Source: Paenibacillus sp. YYML68
GTDB taxonomy: Bacteria > Bacillota > Bacilli > Paenibacillales > NBRC-103111
Reading direction: 5' to 3'
DNA: 64,000 nt
Assembly (NCBI RefSeq): GCF_027923405.1
Contig: NZ_BQYI01000001.1
Location: 2,582,501 to 2,646,500, forward strand
Notes under the pieces: model-generated
Database searches by the model: none
What the model was told of the DNA's origin: nothing
What the model saw: only the letters and a program-made list of their open reading frames with translations
Part shown: in pieces, positions 1-8,443 of the stretch
How positions within the stretch are numbered: the stretch's first letter is position 1
Layout: every line of letters begins with the position of its first letter
Translations under genes and position numbers: made by a program

Positions 1-1
1 A

Positions 2-1543
2 TACCAGCGTAACTACACGACGCCGAGCGGTATGACTGTAGAAGGGCAGCTGACGCGTCCGGGTGAATCGGGCTGGTATACGGTTCGTCAGGCGGTGAAG
101 GACGAATACGGGGTCTGGAGCGAATGGTACGAGGTGCCGATCTGGGTGGAGCCTGCTCCGAACAATCCGCCAGCGGTGACGCTGACTTATCCGACAGGGA
201 CACTCGTCAATCCGACGCCGGTCAGCCTGAAGCCGACGATCCGCTGGAACCAGAGTGATCCAGATGCGGGGACGACGTTCAGTACGTTCAACCTCGAGAT
301 CAAGGATGAGTGGGGCGGCTGCGTCGAGTGTAAGACGGATCAGTCGATGAACACGACGAACGGTTCTTGGGCGTGGACGATGGACGGCTCGCTTACGATG
401 GGGCGTAAGTACCAGGTACAAGTACAGGTGAAGGATGACGGAAATCTGGCTTCGCCGTGGAGCGGCATCGGCTGGATGGTCACGAATTCCCCGCCGACGG
501 CGTATATGCAGCAGCCGAGCGGCACACATGCGAACCCGACCGTGTTCAACACGACGAGGCCGCAGCTTACCTTCGTACAAGCTGACCCGGATCCGGGGAC
601 GACGTTCATGTACATGCAGCTGCAGGTCCGAAATGAGGCGAATACGGTGATGCATCAGGATAGCGGTCAAATATGCCAAGCTGCAAGTGGAGGCGCTTGT
701 GTCGGGACGACGAGCACGACGATGAGCTATACGTTTGGTCCGGAGCTGCCAGCTGGGCAGAAGCTACGCGTGCGGGTGAAGACGTGGGATCAGTACGGCT
801 CGGAGTCGCCTTGGTCGCCGGATGCGTGGATGCTCATTAACCGCCCTCCAACGGGTCAGCTGCAGATCCCATCGCCGATCTATGAGTACGATTCACCGGA
901 ATTTACGGTGATGGTAACAGACCCGGACGGGGGCAAGCTGCGGGTCGTCGTGGAGAAGAGCGTTCGAGGCGGGGCGTACGCTCGACTGAAGGAGTGGACT
1001 GCTGTCGACTCGGGCAGCACTTTAACTTTCATCGATGGTCCATTGCCCGAGGGACCAGCTGTGCTCAGGCTGCACGTGACCGATGAGCACGGCAGTGTGT
1101 TCGAGCGGACGTACAGCTACGTCGTGCTGCCGCTGGAGCTAATCGGTGCGGTGCACCATACACCCGATTGGGAGAGCTACAGGCAATCGTGGAATGCCCG
1201 ATTCCCGCAGCTGGAGCGAGCTTATTCAGACTTTTGGGCCGGAGAGGCGTTCGTGCTGACAGTGGATGTGACGCAAACAGGCAATAGTACGACGAAGCCA
1301 CTAGCCGTTACTGCTGAGCTGCTGTCAACAGGCGAGGTGGTTGAGCTGTCTCGCAACGTCCATGCCCTTGTATCGTATGAGGGGCTGCTACTGAATACCG
1401 ACCATACGAAGGTGTTGGAGCAGGGTAGACAGACGTTCCGCTTCACCGTCACTTGGTCGAATGGCTACGTTCAAGCTTACGATGTGCCGATTACGATACG
1501 GGATCATATTTTCGACGTGATCGTGAATCAGCTTCGGCATTAA
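2..1543 (+). CDS. Large secreted Ig/Fn3-like repeat protein, 3' end only
   Basis: The reading frame is open to the left edge, so the first visible Met at base 32 is probably internal and only the last 513 or so residues are present. They contain at least two tandem modules of about 105 residues, each opening with a Pro-Pro turn (NNPPAV, NSPPTA, NRPPTG), carrying a SDPDAGTTF or ADPDPGTTF box and closing with SPWS followed by a Trp-Met. A third, diverged module and a non-repetitive beta-rich C-terminus follow. This is the architecture of extracellular Fn3/Ig-like proteins of Paenibacillaceae. There is no LPXTG motif or SLH domain in the visible part, so anchoring and function are unknown. Confidence 0.75.
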   Translation, partial: YQRNYTTPSGMTVEGQLTRPGESGWYTVRQAVKDEYGVWSEWYEVPIWVEPAPNNPPAVTLTYPTGTLVNPTPVSLKPTIRWNQSDPDAGTTFSTFNLEIKDEWGGCVECKTDQSMNTTNGSWAWTMDGSLTMGRKYQVQVQVKDDGNLASPWSGIGWMVTNSPPTAYMQQPSGTHANPTVFNTTRPQLTFVQADPDPGTTFMYMQLQVRNEANTVMHQDSGQICQAASGGACVGTTSTTMSYTFGPELPAGQKLRVRVKTWDQYGSESPWSPDAWMLINRPPTGQLQIPSPIYEYDSPEFTVMVTDPDGGKLRVVVEKSVRGGAYARLKEWTAVDSGSTLTFIDGPLPEGPAVLRLHVTDEHGSVFERTYSYVVLPLELIGAVHHTPDWESYRQSWNARFPQLERAYSDFWAGEAFVLTVDVTQTGNSTTKPLAVTAELLSTGEVVELSRNVHALVSYEGLLLNTDHTKVLEQGRQTFRFTVTWSNGYVQAYDVPITIRDHIFDVIVNQLRH

Positions 1544-1547
1544 TCGT

Positions 1548-1574
1548 ACCGCTCCCTGATGAGGCGGTTATTTA
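1548..1574 (+). terminator. Weak terminator-like hairpin after the repeat protein
   Basis: ACCGC (1548-1552) pairs with GCGGT (1564-1568), followed by TTATTT. The stem is short, so termination is only plausible. Confidence 0.35.
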
Positions 1575-1623
1575 GTATCTAGAAACTTGTAAGTGATGGC
1601 CGCGAATTGGTCTTGCATAGCGG

Positions 1624-1652
1624 TTGTAAACCGAACATGCATTCGATATAAT
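1624..1652 (+). promoter_or_regulatory. mrfAB promoter with LexA-like (SOS) box in the spacer
   Basis: A -35 TTGTAA (1624-1629) and a -10 TATAAT (1647-1652) are separated by 17 bases. Inside the spacer, CGAACATGCATTCG (1632-1645) matches the Bacillus LexA consensus CGAAC-RNRY-GTTYG at all positions but one. A repressor there would block RNA polymerase. The ATG at 1651 overlaps the -10, which argues that it is not the start of mrfA. Confidence 0.65.
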
Positions 1653-1692
1653 GAAGGAAACGTTGGATGAGAAGGAAGGGGCGATCTCCGCC

Positions 1693-3981
1693 GTGAACCG
1701 ATTAACCGGCAAGGTAGCTTCCATGAACGAACTGCTCGAGCTTGTTCGAGCAACACCCGAAATGATGAGCCAGGTTACGTACTGGCATACGATACCCGCC
1801 CGTGAAGGGCGCTATGAGTGCTTTCCTGAACAGCTGCTGCCGCAGCTTGCGGATGCGCTGAGGGCGCGCGGCGTTAGCCAGCTGTACACGCATCAGGCGG
1901 AGGCGTTCCGACGGGTGCAGGAGGGACGGCACGTCGTGGCGGTGACGCCGACCGCGTCTGGCAAGACGCTATGCTATAACTTACCTGTCGTTCAAGGCAT
2001 TCTGCAGGACGAGAGTGCGCGGGCGCTTTATTTATTCCCGACGAAGGCGCTCGCTCAGGATCAGGTGGCCGAGCTGCAGGAGCTAGCCACGACGATGGAG
2101 GCTGATCTGAAGACGCACACGTATGATGGCGATACACCGCCTACAGTGCGTCAGGCGATCCGCAATGCAGGTCACATCGTCGTGACGAACCCGGACATGC
2201 TGCATTCGGCGATTTTGCCGCATCATACGAAGTGGGTCAAGCTGTTCGAGAATATCAAGTATATTGTGATCGACGAGGTGCACGCCTATCGGGGTGTATT
2301 CGGCAGCCATGTGGCGAACGTCATCCGCAGGCTGAAGCGCATATGCCGCTTCTATGGCTCGAATCCGCAGTTCATATGTGCATCAGCGACGATAGATAAT
2401 CCGAAGGAGCATGCGGAGCGATTGATCGGCGAGGAATGTGCGCTAGTGAATAACAACGGTGCACCGTCCGGTGAGAAGCACTTTGTCTTCTATAATCCGC
2501 CTGTTGTCAATGAGCAGCTCGGCATTCGGAAGAGCAGCGTACTCGAGACGCGCAAGCTCGCCGGTCTGCTGCTCAAGCAAGGCATTCAGACAATAGTATT
2601 CGCACGCAGTCGGGTACGCGTCGAGATCTTGCTCACCTACTTGCAGGAGCTGGTCGCGCATGAGCTTGGTCCGAAGACGATCCGCGGCTATCGGGGCGGT
2701 TATTTACCGCAGCTGCGTCGAGAGATTGAGCGGGGCTTGCGCAATGGTGAAATTCGCGGCGTCGTGAGCACGAATGCACTTGAGCTTGGCATCGACATCG
2801 GACAGCTGCAGGCGTGCGTACTGAACGGGTATCCTGGCACGATTGCGAGCACCTGGCAGCAGTCGGGCCGCGCGGGAAGGCGACAGGAGAGCTCAATTAC
2901 GTTCATGGTTGCGAGCAGCAATCCGTTGGATCAATATGTGATCCAGAATCCGCAATTTTTTTTCGAGCGGCCGCCTGAGCGTGCGCTGATCGAGCCGGAC
3001 AACCTGATCATATTGGTCGATCATGTGAAATGCGCAGCATACGAGCTCCCGTTCGAGGAGAACGAGCAGTTCGGTGGAGAGACGCTGAAGGATATATTGG
3101 AGTTTCTGGTGGAGGAGCGCATCCTTCATCGGGTGAAATCTCGCTGGCACTGGATGGAGCAGTCGTTCCCGGCGCATGACATTAGTCTTCGCTCCGCCGC
3201 TCAGGAGAACTTCATCATTATTGACAGGACGAACGGCTCGAGAGTGCTCGGTGAGGTCGACCGATTCAGTGCGCCGACGCTTATTCATGAGGAAGCGATC
3301 TACTTGCACGAGGGTGTGCAATTTCAGGTCGAGAAGCTCGATTATGAGGAGAAGAAGGCGTACGTTCGGCAGGTAGATGTCGATTACTTTACAGACGCCA
3401 ATCTCGCCGTGCAGCTGAAGGTGCTTCATGTGATGCGTGAGGCGGACGGCTTCGGCTTGACCCGGCAATTCGGCGAGGTGACGGTGAACGCGAAGGCGAC
3501 GATTTTTAAGAAAATCAAGCTCAATACGCACGAGAACATCGGTTCAGGTCCTATTCATCTGCCTGAGGAGGAGCTGCATACGAGCTCATACTGGTTCTCT
3601 ATCCATGACGAGCTCGCGGCGACGATGTCGGTGAATGACATGCAGTTCGCCCTGCTCGGGCTGTCGAACGTGCTCGTGCACATTGCGCCGCTGTATCTCA
3701 TGTGTGACCCTCTCGATATTCGTGTTGTGGCACAGGTGAAGGCGCTGCACAACAAGAAGCCGACGATCTTCTTCTATGATCGTTATCCGGGTGGAGTTGG
3801 TCTAAGTGAGCGGCTGTATGAGGTTCACGGTGAGCTGCTTGCAGAGGCACGGCGTCTCATCTCATCGTGTGGCTGCCTCAGCGGCTGTCCTGCTTGCGTC
3901 GGGCCGATCGAGGAGGTCGGATTGATGGGGAAGCAGCTCGCCATGCAGCTGCTCACCGCCTCTGACGGAGGTGTGCGATGA
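1693..3981 (+). CDS. mrfA: MrfA/YprA-type DEAH helicase
   Basis: A 762-residue superfamily 2 DNA helicase matching Bacillus subtilis YprA (MrfA) along its whole length. MrfA works with MrfB in excision repair of mitomycin C lesions. Visible motifs are Walker A TPTASGKT (about residues 85-92), the DEVH box (about 194-197), motif VI QSGRAGRR, and a C-terminal DUF1998 region with four clustered cysteines (CGCLSGCPAC) that bind zinc in the family. The GTG at 1693 is preferred because AAGGAAGGGG lies 11 bases upstream and the ATG at 1651 sits inside the -10 box; the ATG at 1723 is another possibility. It overlaps mrfB by four bases. Confidence 0.93.
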   Translation: MNRLTGKVASMNELLELVRATPEMMSQVTYWHTIPAREGRYECFPEQLLPQLADALRARGVSQLYTHQAEAFRRVQEGRHVVAVTPTASGKTLCYNLPVVQGILQDESARALYLFPTKALAQDQVAELQELATTMEADLKTHTYDGDTPPTVRQAIRNAGHIVVTNPDMLHSAILPHHTKWVKLFENIKYIVIDEVHAYRGVFGSHVANVIRRLKRICRFYGSNPQFICASATIDNPKEHAERLIGEECALVNNNGAPSGEKHFVFYNPPVVNEQLGIRKSSVLETRKLAGLLLKQGIQTIVFARSRVRVEILLTYLQELVAHELGPKTIRGYRGGYLPQLRREIERGLRNGEIRGVVSTNALELGIDIGQLQACVLNGYPGTIASTWQQSGRAGRRQESSITFMVASSNPLDQYVIQNPQFFFERPPERALIEPDNLIILVDHVKCAAYELPFEENEQFGGETLKDILEFLVEERILHRVKSRWHWMEQSFPAHDISLRSAAQENFIIIDRTNGSRVLGEVDRFSAPTLIHEEAIYLHEGVQFQVEKLDYEEKKAYVRQVDVDYFTDANLAVQLKVLHVMREADGFGLTRQFGEVTVNAKATIFKKIKLNTHENIGSGPIHLPEEELHTSSYWFSIHDELAATMSVNDMQFALLGLSNVLVHIAPLYLMCDPLDIRVVAQVKALHNKKPTIFFYDRYPGGVGLSERLYEVHGELLAEARRLISSCGCLSGCPACVGPIEEVGLMGKQLAMQLLTASDGGVR

Positions 3982-5480
3982 GCTCGCTGCGCGACCGATT
4001 GCAGCGTCATCTGAAGCCGAACGGGCGGACGGAGGAGCGAGAGAACAGCAGCACAGCGACAGAGGGTGAAGCGGATATTGTGCAGCAGGTGAATCTTGCT
4101 GATGCTTCCGATCCCGAAGCGCTAGGATGGGCGGCACTTGGCGCTGTGCTGCAGCCGGGTGAGCATGGCGACTTCGTCATGCGCCGTCTGCGGTTCCCGC
4201 TCGACCATCGGCACGGTGTGGCCGAGCTTGGGGAGCTTGCGGGGCGAGGGGATGCACTGCAGCGGCTTCTCTCAGCTCCGAAGCGGACAACAGCGCGCAG
4301 AACGAGCATCGCACCGCCTTCGAGCCGAGCCGCGGCCGCGAATACGACCGCTGCTACGCAAGGAGTAAGCGTCGAGCTGCGTCCTCCATCAGAAGACGTA
4401 CAGACGCCGACGTATACGAATGTGAGTAAGCTGCTGTTCATCGATACCGAGACGACTGGGCTCGGTCAAGGTGCAGGCAATGTGCCGTTTATGGTCGGCA
4501 TCGGTTTTTATGAGGAGGACCACTTTATGATCGAGCAGATGCTCATTCGCCATCCAGGGGAAGAGGCGTCTATGCTCGAATACCTCCAGACGAAGCTGGT
4601 GGAGCGCCCTGTTCTCATCTCCTATAACGGCAAGTCGTTCGACTGGCCGATTGTTCGCAATCGGTTCATCATGAATCGGGTGCCGTTGCCGGCTGAGCCA
4701 CAGGGCCATATTGACTTCTTGTACCCGTCTCGCAGCTTGTGGAGACATACGCTGGCATCGTGCCGTCTCGGACAGGTGGAGTCAGATCGGCTCGGCGTCT
4801 TGCGTGAGGACGACGTGCCCGGCTCGATGGCCCCAGTGCTGTACTTTCAATATTTAGCTGAGAGAGACCCGAATGTGCTCGCGGGTGTGTTCCGCCATAA
4901 CGAGTGGGATGTGCTGACGCTCGCGGGGCTGGCGATACATTTTGCGAAGCTGCTGGAGGGTGAGACGGATTGGCGGCACATTCAGTCGTTCGGGCGCGAG
5001 GAATGGTACCGATACGGATTGTGGCTCGATAAGATTGGTCTAGAGGATGCTGCCGTGTGGACGATGGAGGCGCTCAGCGAGGATTATATGGTGAATTCAT
5101 ATATGGACGAAGCCCGTGTGGCGACCGTGGATCAAGCTGGCGGTGTCGGTCATATGCTGCCGTTGGCTCGATTTTTTAAGAAAAGAAAACGTTATGACGT
5201 CGCCGTCCCTCTGTGGAAGCTCGCGATGGAGCGTGCTGCGCATTCCCGCACCGCCTCGCTCGAGCCGTACGTGGAGCTGTCGATCTATTACGAGCGGCAG
5301 ATGAAGCAGCCTCATACTGCTCTAGAGTACGCCGAGCGCGCGCTCGACGTTCTGTGGAGACGTCAGTCGCTGCAACGGCTCGGTACGGCAAGGACGGCGG
5401 CTCCGACGAAGGAGCAGCAGGAGCTGGAGAAGCGGCTTGCCCGACTGCGACAGCGGGTATTTCAAGGCGAGAAGCAGTAG
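3978..5480 (+). CDS. mrfB: MrfB/YprB-type DEDDh exonuclease
   Basis: A 500-residue RNase H-like 3'-5' exonuclease, partner of MrfA. Its ATG overlaps the mrfA stop (ATGA), indicating translational coupling. The nuclease core shows DTE at Asp156/Glu158, Asp222 in FDWP and the HNEWD box (His307, Asp311), completing a DEDDh set. Residues 1-145 are Ser/Thr/Arg-rich and probably disordered; the segment after about residue 330 is helical and TPR-like, as in YprB. In B. subtilis MrfB needs MrfA, which is thought to unwind DNA for it; the tight gene pair here supports the same job. Confidence 0.92.
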   Translation: MSSLRDRLQRHLKPNGRTEERENSSTATEGEADIVQQVNLADASDPEALGWAALGAVLQPGEHGDFVMRRLRFPLDHRHGVAELGELAGRGDALQRLLSAPKRTTARRTSIAPPSSRAAAANTTAATQGVSVELRPPSEDVQTPTYTNVSKLLFIDTETTGLGQGAGNVPFMVGIGFYEEDHFMIEQMLIRHPGEEASMLEYLQTKLVERPVLISYNGKSFDWPIVRNRFIMNRVPLPAEPQGHIDFLYPSRSLWRHTLASCRLGQVESDRLGVLREDDVPGSMAPVLYFQYLAERDPNVLAGVFRHNEWDVLTLAGLAIHFAKLLEGETDWRHIQSFGREEWYRYGLWLDKIGLEDAAVWTMEALSEDYMVNSYMDEARVATVDQAGGVGHMLPLARFFKKRKRYDVAVPLWKLAMERAAHSRTASLEPYVELSIYYERQMKQPHTALEYAERALDVLWRRQSLQRLGTARTAAPTKEQQELEKRLARLRQRVFQGEKQ

Positions 5481-5508
5481 CTGAATGTCATGACTCACGA
5501 ATCATTTG

Positions 5509-5514
5509 TATAAT
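5509..5514 (+). promoter_or_regulatory. -10 element of a probable glycosylase promoter
   Basis: TATAAT lies at 5509-5514, about 50 bases upstream of the glycosylase start. No good -35 is visible at the right distance, so the promoter is uncertain. Transcription would begin near 5521, at the left arm of the inverted repeat that follows. Confidence 0.45.
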
Positions 5515-5518
5515 TGGC

Positions 5519-5555
5519 CTTCGATATGGAAATCTAGGGTAAGATCATATCGAAG
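5519..5555 (+). repeat. Inverted repeat overlapping the glycosylase ribosome site
   Basis: CTTCGATATG (5519-5528) is the exact reverse complement of CATATCGAAG (5546-5555), with a 17-base gap. The right arm overlaps the Shine-Dalgarno GAAGGAG (5552-5558). It could be an operator or an RNA hairpin that hides the ribosome site. Confidence 0.6.
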
Positions 5556-5566
5556 GAGTGACGTTC

Positions 5567-6376
5567 ATGCCGGAGCTTCCCGAAATGGAAAATTACCGTC
5601 AGCTGCTCAGCAGTCTCATCGTAAACCGACTCATTACCGGGACAGAGGTGACGCGGGCGAAGTCGATTAATGTGGAGCCGGATCGATTCGATCGGCTGCT
5701 TAGAGGGCAAACGGTGCGCAGTATGGGCCGAAGGGCGAAGCACCTGCTGTTCCATATGGCATCAGGCGATACGCTCGTGCTCCATCTGATGCTCGGCGGC
5801 GTCATGTTCTACGGGACTATGGAAGAGAAGCCTGACCGGACGGTGCAGGTGCGTATCAGCTACGGTGACTTTCATCTATTTTTCATCGGGCTGCGGCTCG
5901 GCTATTTGCACGTCGTGGAGCCTGGCCAGCTGCAGACTATGATGGCTAAGCTCGGACCGGAGCCGTTCGATCCTTCGCTCGATCAGCAGCGCTTCGGGGA
6001 GCTGCTCGGCGGGCGCCGCGGGACGCTGAAGAGCTGCCTTGTCGACCAAGGCTTCATCTCAGGCATCGGCAACTGCTATAGCGACGAAATCTGCTTCGAC
6101 GCGGGGCTGCAGCCGGGCAGAGCGCCGCGCAGCTTGTCCATGGATGAGCGACAGAGGCTGTTCGACTCGATGCGGCGCGTACTGTCCGTGGCCACCGACG
6201 AGGGAGGATATATGGACATGCCGTTATATGCTGGCGATATGCTAACAGGAGGCTATGACAAGCAGTGCCGTGTCTACGACCGCGAGGGACAGCCATGCGT
6301 GAGATGCGGCGCGACAATTGTGAGAGCGGACGTCTCCTCGAAGAAATCGTTCTGCTGCATCCAGTGTCAGCATTGA
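5567..6376 (+). CDS. Fpg/Nei-family DNA glycosylase/AP lyase
   Basis: A 269-residue base-excision glycosylase. The ATG at 5567 is used rather than the GTG at 5558 because the family needs proline directly after Met: the protein begins MPELPE, and Pro2 is the Schiff-base nucleophile after Met removal. Lys58 in RRAKH corresponds to the conserved beta-lyase lysine. A C-terminal zinc finger begins with CVRC and ends with CIQC. The MENY N-terminus and GGYMDMP segment resemble the second Fpg-like paralogue of Bacillales more than classical MutM, so substrate range (oxidised purines or pyrimidines) is uncertain. The endonuclease IV gene follows 22 bases later. Confidence 0.88.
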   Translation: MPELPEMENYRQLLSSLIVNRLITGTEVTRAKSINVEPDRFDRLLRGQTVRSMGRRAKHLLFHMASGDTLVLHLMLGGVMFYGTMEEKPDRTVQVRISYGDFHLFFIGLRLGYLHVVEPGQLQTMMAKLGPEPFDPSLDQQRFGELLGGRRGTLKSCLVDQGFISGIGNCYSDEICFDAGLQPGRAPRSLSMDERQRLFDSMRRVLSVATDEGGYMDMPLYAGDMLTGGYDKQCRVYDREGQPCVRCGATIVRADVSSKKSFCCIQCQH

Positions 6377-6398
6377 GCATCGGAGGTGGAGGTCGCTC

Positions 6399-7247
6399 AT
6401 GAACTTCGGCTGCCATATCAGTATTCGCAACGGCTACCTCGATGCAGCGAAGACAGCTGTCAGGCTTGGAGCTAAGGCGTATCAATATTTTCCGAAAAAT
6501 CCGCGCAGCTTTTCCGTCAAGACGTTCCAGCGTGCTGACGCGGCAGCGTGCGCCGACTATTGCCGTAAGCAGGGCATCCGCTCGATCGGGCATACGCCGT
6601 ATCCGACGAACATGGCGGCTGATCACGGAGAGCTGCGGGCTGCGACGGTTGCGTCGCTTCGCAACGATCTCGACATTGCCGATGCGTGCGGCTCGGTCGG
6701 GATTATTGTTCATTTTGGCAAATATCGAGGACAACACCCGTTACAAGGCTATCAAAATATTATACAATGCTTAAATGAGGTGCTGACCGGCTACGAGGGA
6801 GAAGCGAGGCTGCTGATCGAGAATCAGGCCGGAGAAGGGACCGTTATGGGGACGACGCTCGAGGAGCTTGTCCAGGTGAGACGTCTGTGCGAGCGTCCGG
6901 ACAAGGTCGGATTCTGCTTCGATACGTGTCATGCCTTCGCCTGCGGCCTATGGCCTCAGCAGCCAGATGGCTGGCTCGAGCTGGAGCAACAGATGGTGGA
7001 CACGCACTATTGGGACCATCTGCATGCGATTCACCTGAACGACTCCGTCTACCCGCGAGGTGCGGGCAAGGATCGGCATGCCTCCATCGGTAAAGGGGAG
7101 ATGGGTGAGGCGCTCTTCGTTCCGCTGCTGCAATCCGAACGGCTGAAGGCGAAGGGGAATATACCTGTCGTACTGGAAACTCCTGTGCAGCGCGGCGCAA
7201 CGCACGAGACTGAGATTCGTTACATATGGGAGCTGAGCGAGCGATGA
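6399..7247 (+). CDS. nfo: Endonuclease IV family AP endonuclease
   Basis: A 282-residue TIM-barrel AP endonuclease expected to cut 5' of abasic sites. Metal-site motifs visible in order are GHTPYPTN, IVHFGKYRG, IENQAGEG, the family signature FDTCHAFACG, HLNDS with the RHASIGKGEMG loop, and VLETP. The N-terminus (GCHISIRNGYLDAA) differs somewhat from classical Nfo but keeps the family pattern. The start has a very strong ribosome site (GGAGGTGGAGG). Directly behind the glycosylase gene, it gives a two-step base-excision unit: base removal and strand nicking, then incision at the AP site. Confidence 0.92.
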   Translation: MNFGCHISIRNGYLDAAKTAVRLGAKAYQYFPKNPRSFSVKTFQRADAAACADYCRKQGIRSIGHTPYPTNMAADHGELRAATVASLRNDLDIADACGSVGIIVHFGKYRGQHPLQGYQNIIQCLNEVLTGYEGEARLLIENQAGEGTVMGTTLEELVQVRRLCERPDKVGFCFDTCHAFACGLWPQQPDGWLELEQQMVDTHYWDHLHAIHLNDSVYPRGAGKDRHASIGKGEMGEALFVPLLQSERLKAKGNIPVVLETPVQRGATHETEIRYIWELSER

Positions 7248-7582
7248 TTCACGTATATTTGGACGATTGGCGGAAGCCTCCAGCCAGCTTCACGTTGGCG
7301 AGCACAGCGGACGAATGTCTGCTGCTGCTGAACGAATGCGACGTAGACGTGCTGTCGCTGGATTACGACCTTGGGTGGAACGCTCCGAACGGGTTCGAGG
7401 TCGTACGCGGTATGCTCCTGTCGGGAAGGTTCGCAAGGCGAATCTACCTCCACACGTCCAGCGACGTGGGACGCCGTCGCATGTATGAAGCGCTGTACGC
7501 AGGCAAGCCGGAGCATGTCGAGCTGCATAACGGACCGACGCCTGACGAGCTGCTGCTTCAGCTTGCGAAGGGTCGCGTATAA
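7244..7582 (+). CDS. Small receiver-like (cREC-type) protein
   Basis: A 112-residue single-domain protein. The ATG at 7244 overlaps the nfo stop (ATGA), so coupled translation is likely; the in-frame ATG at 7226 lies further inside nfo. It has a receiver-like alternation of strands and helices with acidic residues at YLDDWR and LSLDYDLG and a conserved HTSS segment, but no normal receiver lysine. This resembles the cyclic-phosphate-processing receiver family, which others have predicted to act on nucleic acid ends. A role in DNA-end cleaning with Nfo is only inferred from position. Confidence 0.65.
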   Translation: MIHVYLDDWRKPPASFTLASTADECLLLLNECDVDVLSLDYDLGWNAPNGFEVVRGMLLSGRFARRIYLHTSSDVGRRRMYEALYAGKPEHVELHNGPTPDELLLQLAKGRV

Positions 7583-7651
7583 GCGGTTAAGCGTCGTAAC
7601 AGCTCTGAGCTCCCTCGGGGCCTGTTATCTTGAGAGAGGTTGTGTATACAG

Positions 7652-8443
7652 ATGCCGGAACTGGCTGTAGATGAAATTGTATCGATGCGAAATATTCATT
7701 TTATAAGAGATCATCGTCATATCTTGAGTGAGGTTGAACTAGAGATTAAGCAAGGAGAGCATTGGATCATCTTGGGACGTAACGGCTCAGGTAAGACGAC
7801 GCTGCTCGAGCTCATGAACGGCTACCAGTTCCCATCGCGGGGCAAGGTGCGGGTGCTCGGCAATCCGTACGGCGAGTGCGACGTGCGCGAGGTGCGCAAG
7901 AGGATCGGCTACATCAGCCAATCGCTGTATGAGAAGCTGAACCCGGCTGACCTCGTCTGGGAGGTCGTTGCGACAGGGGAGTTCGGCTTCCTCCGCTTCT
8001 ACGAGTCGATACCGCCTGGCGTTCAGGAGCGGTCGCTCGATAAGCTTCGCGAGCTGCGGCTGTTGCATCTGGCGGATCAGCCGATCGGCAGCTTGTCTCA
8101 GGGAGAACGTAAGAAGGTGATGCTGGCGAGATCGCTGATGACGAATCCGTCGCTGCTTGTGATGGATGAGCCTTGCTCGGGGCTTGATATTCTCGAGCGC
8201 GAGCGGTTGCTTGAATTTATTCAGGAGCTGGCGGGGCAAGGCCGTACGATTGTGTATGTTACTCATCATCTCGAGGAAATTACGTCGCTGTTCACCCACG
8301 TCCTGCTTGTGGAGGAAGGTCGCATCGTGGCGGCAGGCCCGAAGCGTGACGTGCTGACAGCAGAGCATGTCTCTCAGGCGTTCCAGGTGCAGGTAAGTCT
8401 GGACTGGTTCCAGGACCGACCGTGGATGAAGGTGATTGGATGA
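7652..8443 (+). CDS. ABC transporter ATP-binding protein, YlmA-like
   Basis: A 263-residue single ABC ATPase. It has Walker A GRNGSGKT, Q-loop YISQS, signature LSQGE, Walker B LLVMDEP and H-loop THH. The ATG at 7652 is preferred over the TTG at 7640 because GAGAGGT lies 11 bases before it and abuts the TTG. Length and sequence resemble B. subtilis YlmA. No membrane partner is adjacent; the next gene is a methyltransferase overlapping by four bases, so what is transported, if anything, cannot be told. Confidence 0.85.
   Translation: MPELAVDEIVSMRNIHFIRDHRHILSEVELEIKQGEHWIILGRNGSGKTTLLELMNGYQFPSRGKVRVLGNPYGECDVREVRKRIGYISQSLYEKLNPADLVWEVVATGEFGFLRFYESIPPGVQERSLDKLRELRLLHLADQPIGSLSQGERKKVMLARSLMTNPSLLVMDEPCSGLDILERERLLEFIQELAGQGRTIVYVTHHLEEITSLFTHVLLVEEGRIVAAGPKRDVLTAEHVSQAFQVQVSLDWFQDRPWMKVIG

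Noticed and set aside
1651-1653. ATG as start of mrfA
   Set aside because: It lies in the -10 box and lacks a ribosome site. GTG 1693 or ATG 1723 gives a protein end like that of YprA.
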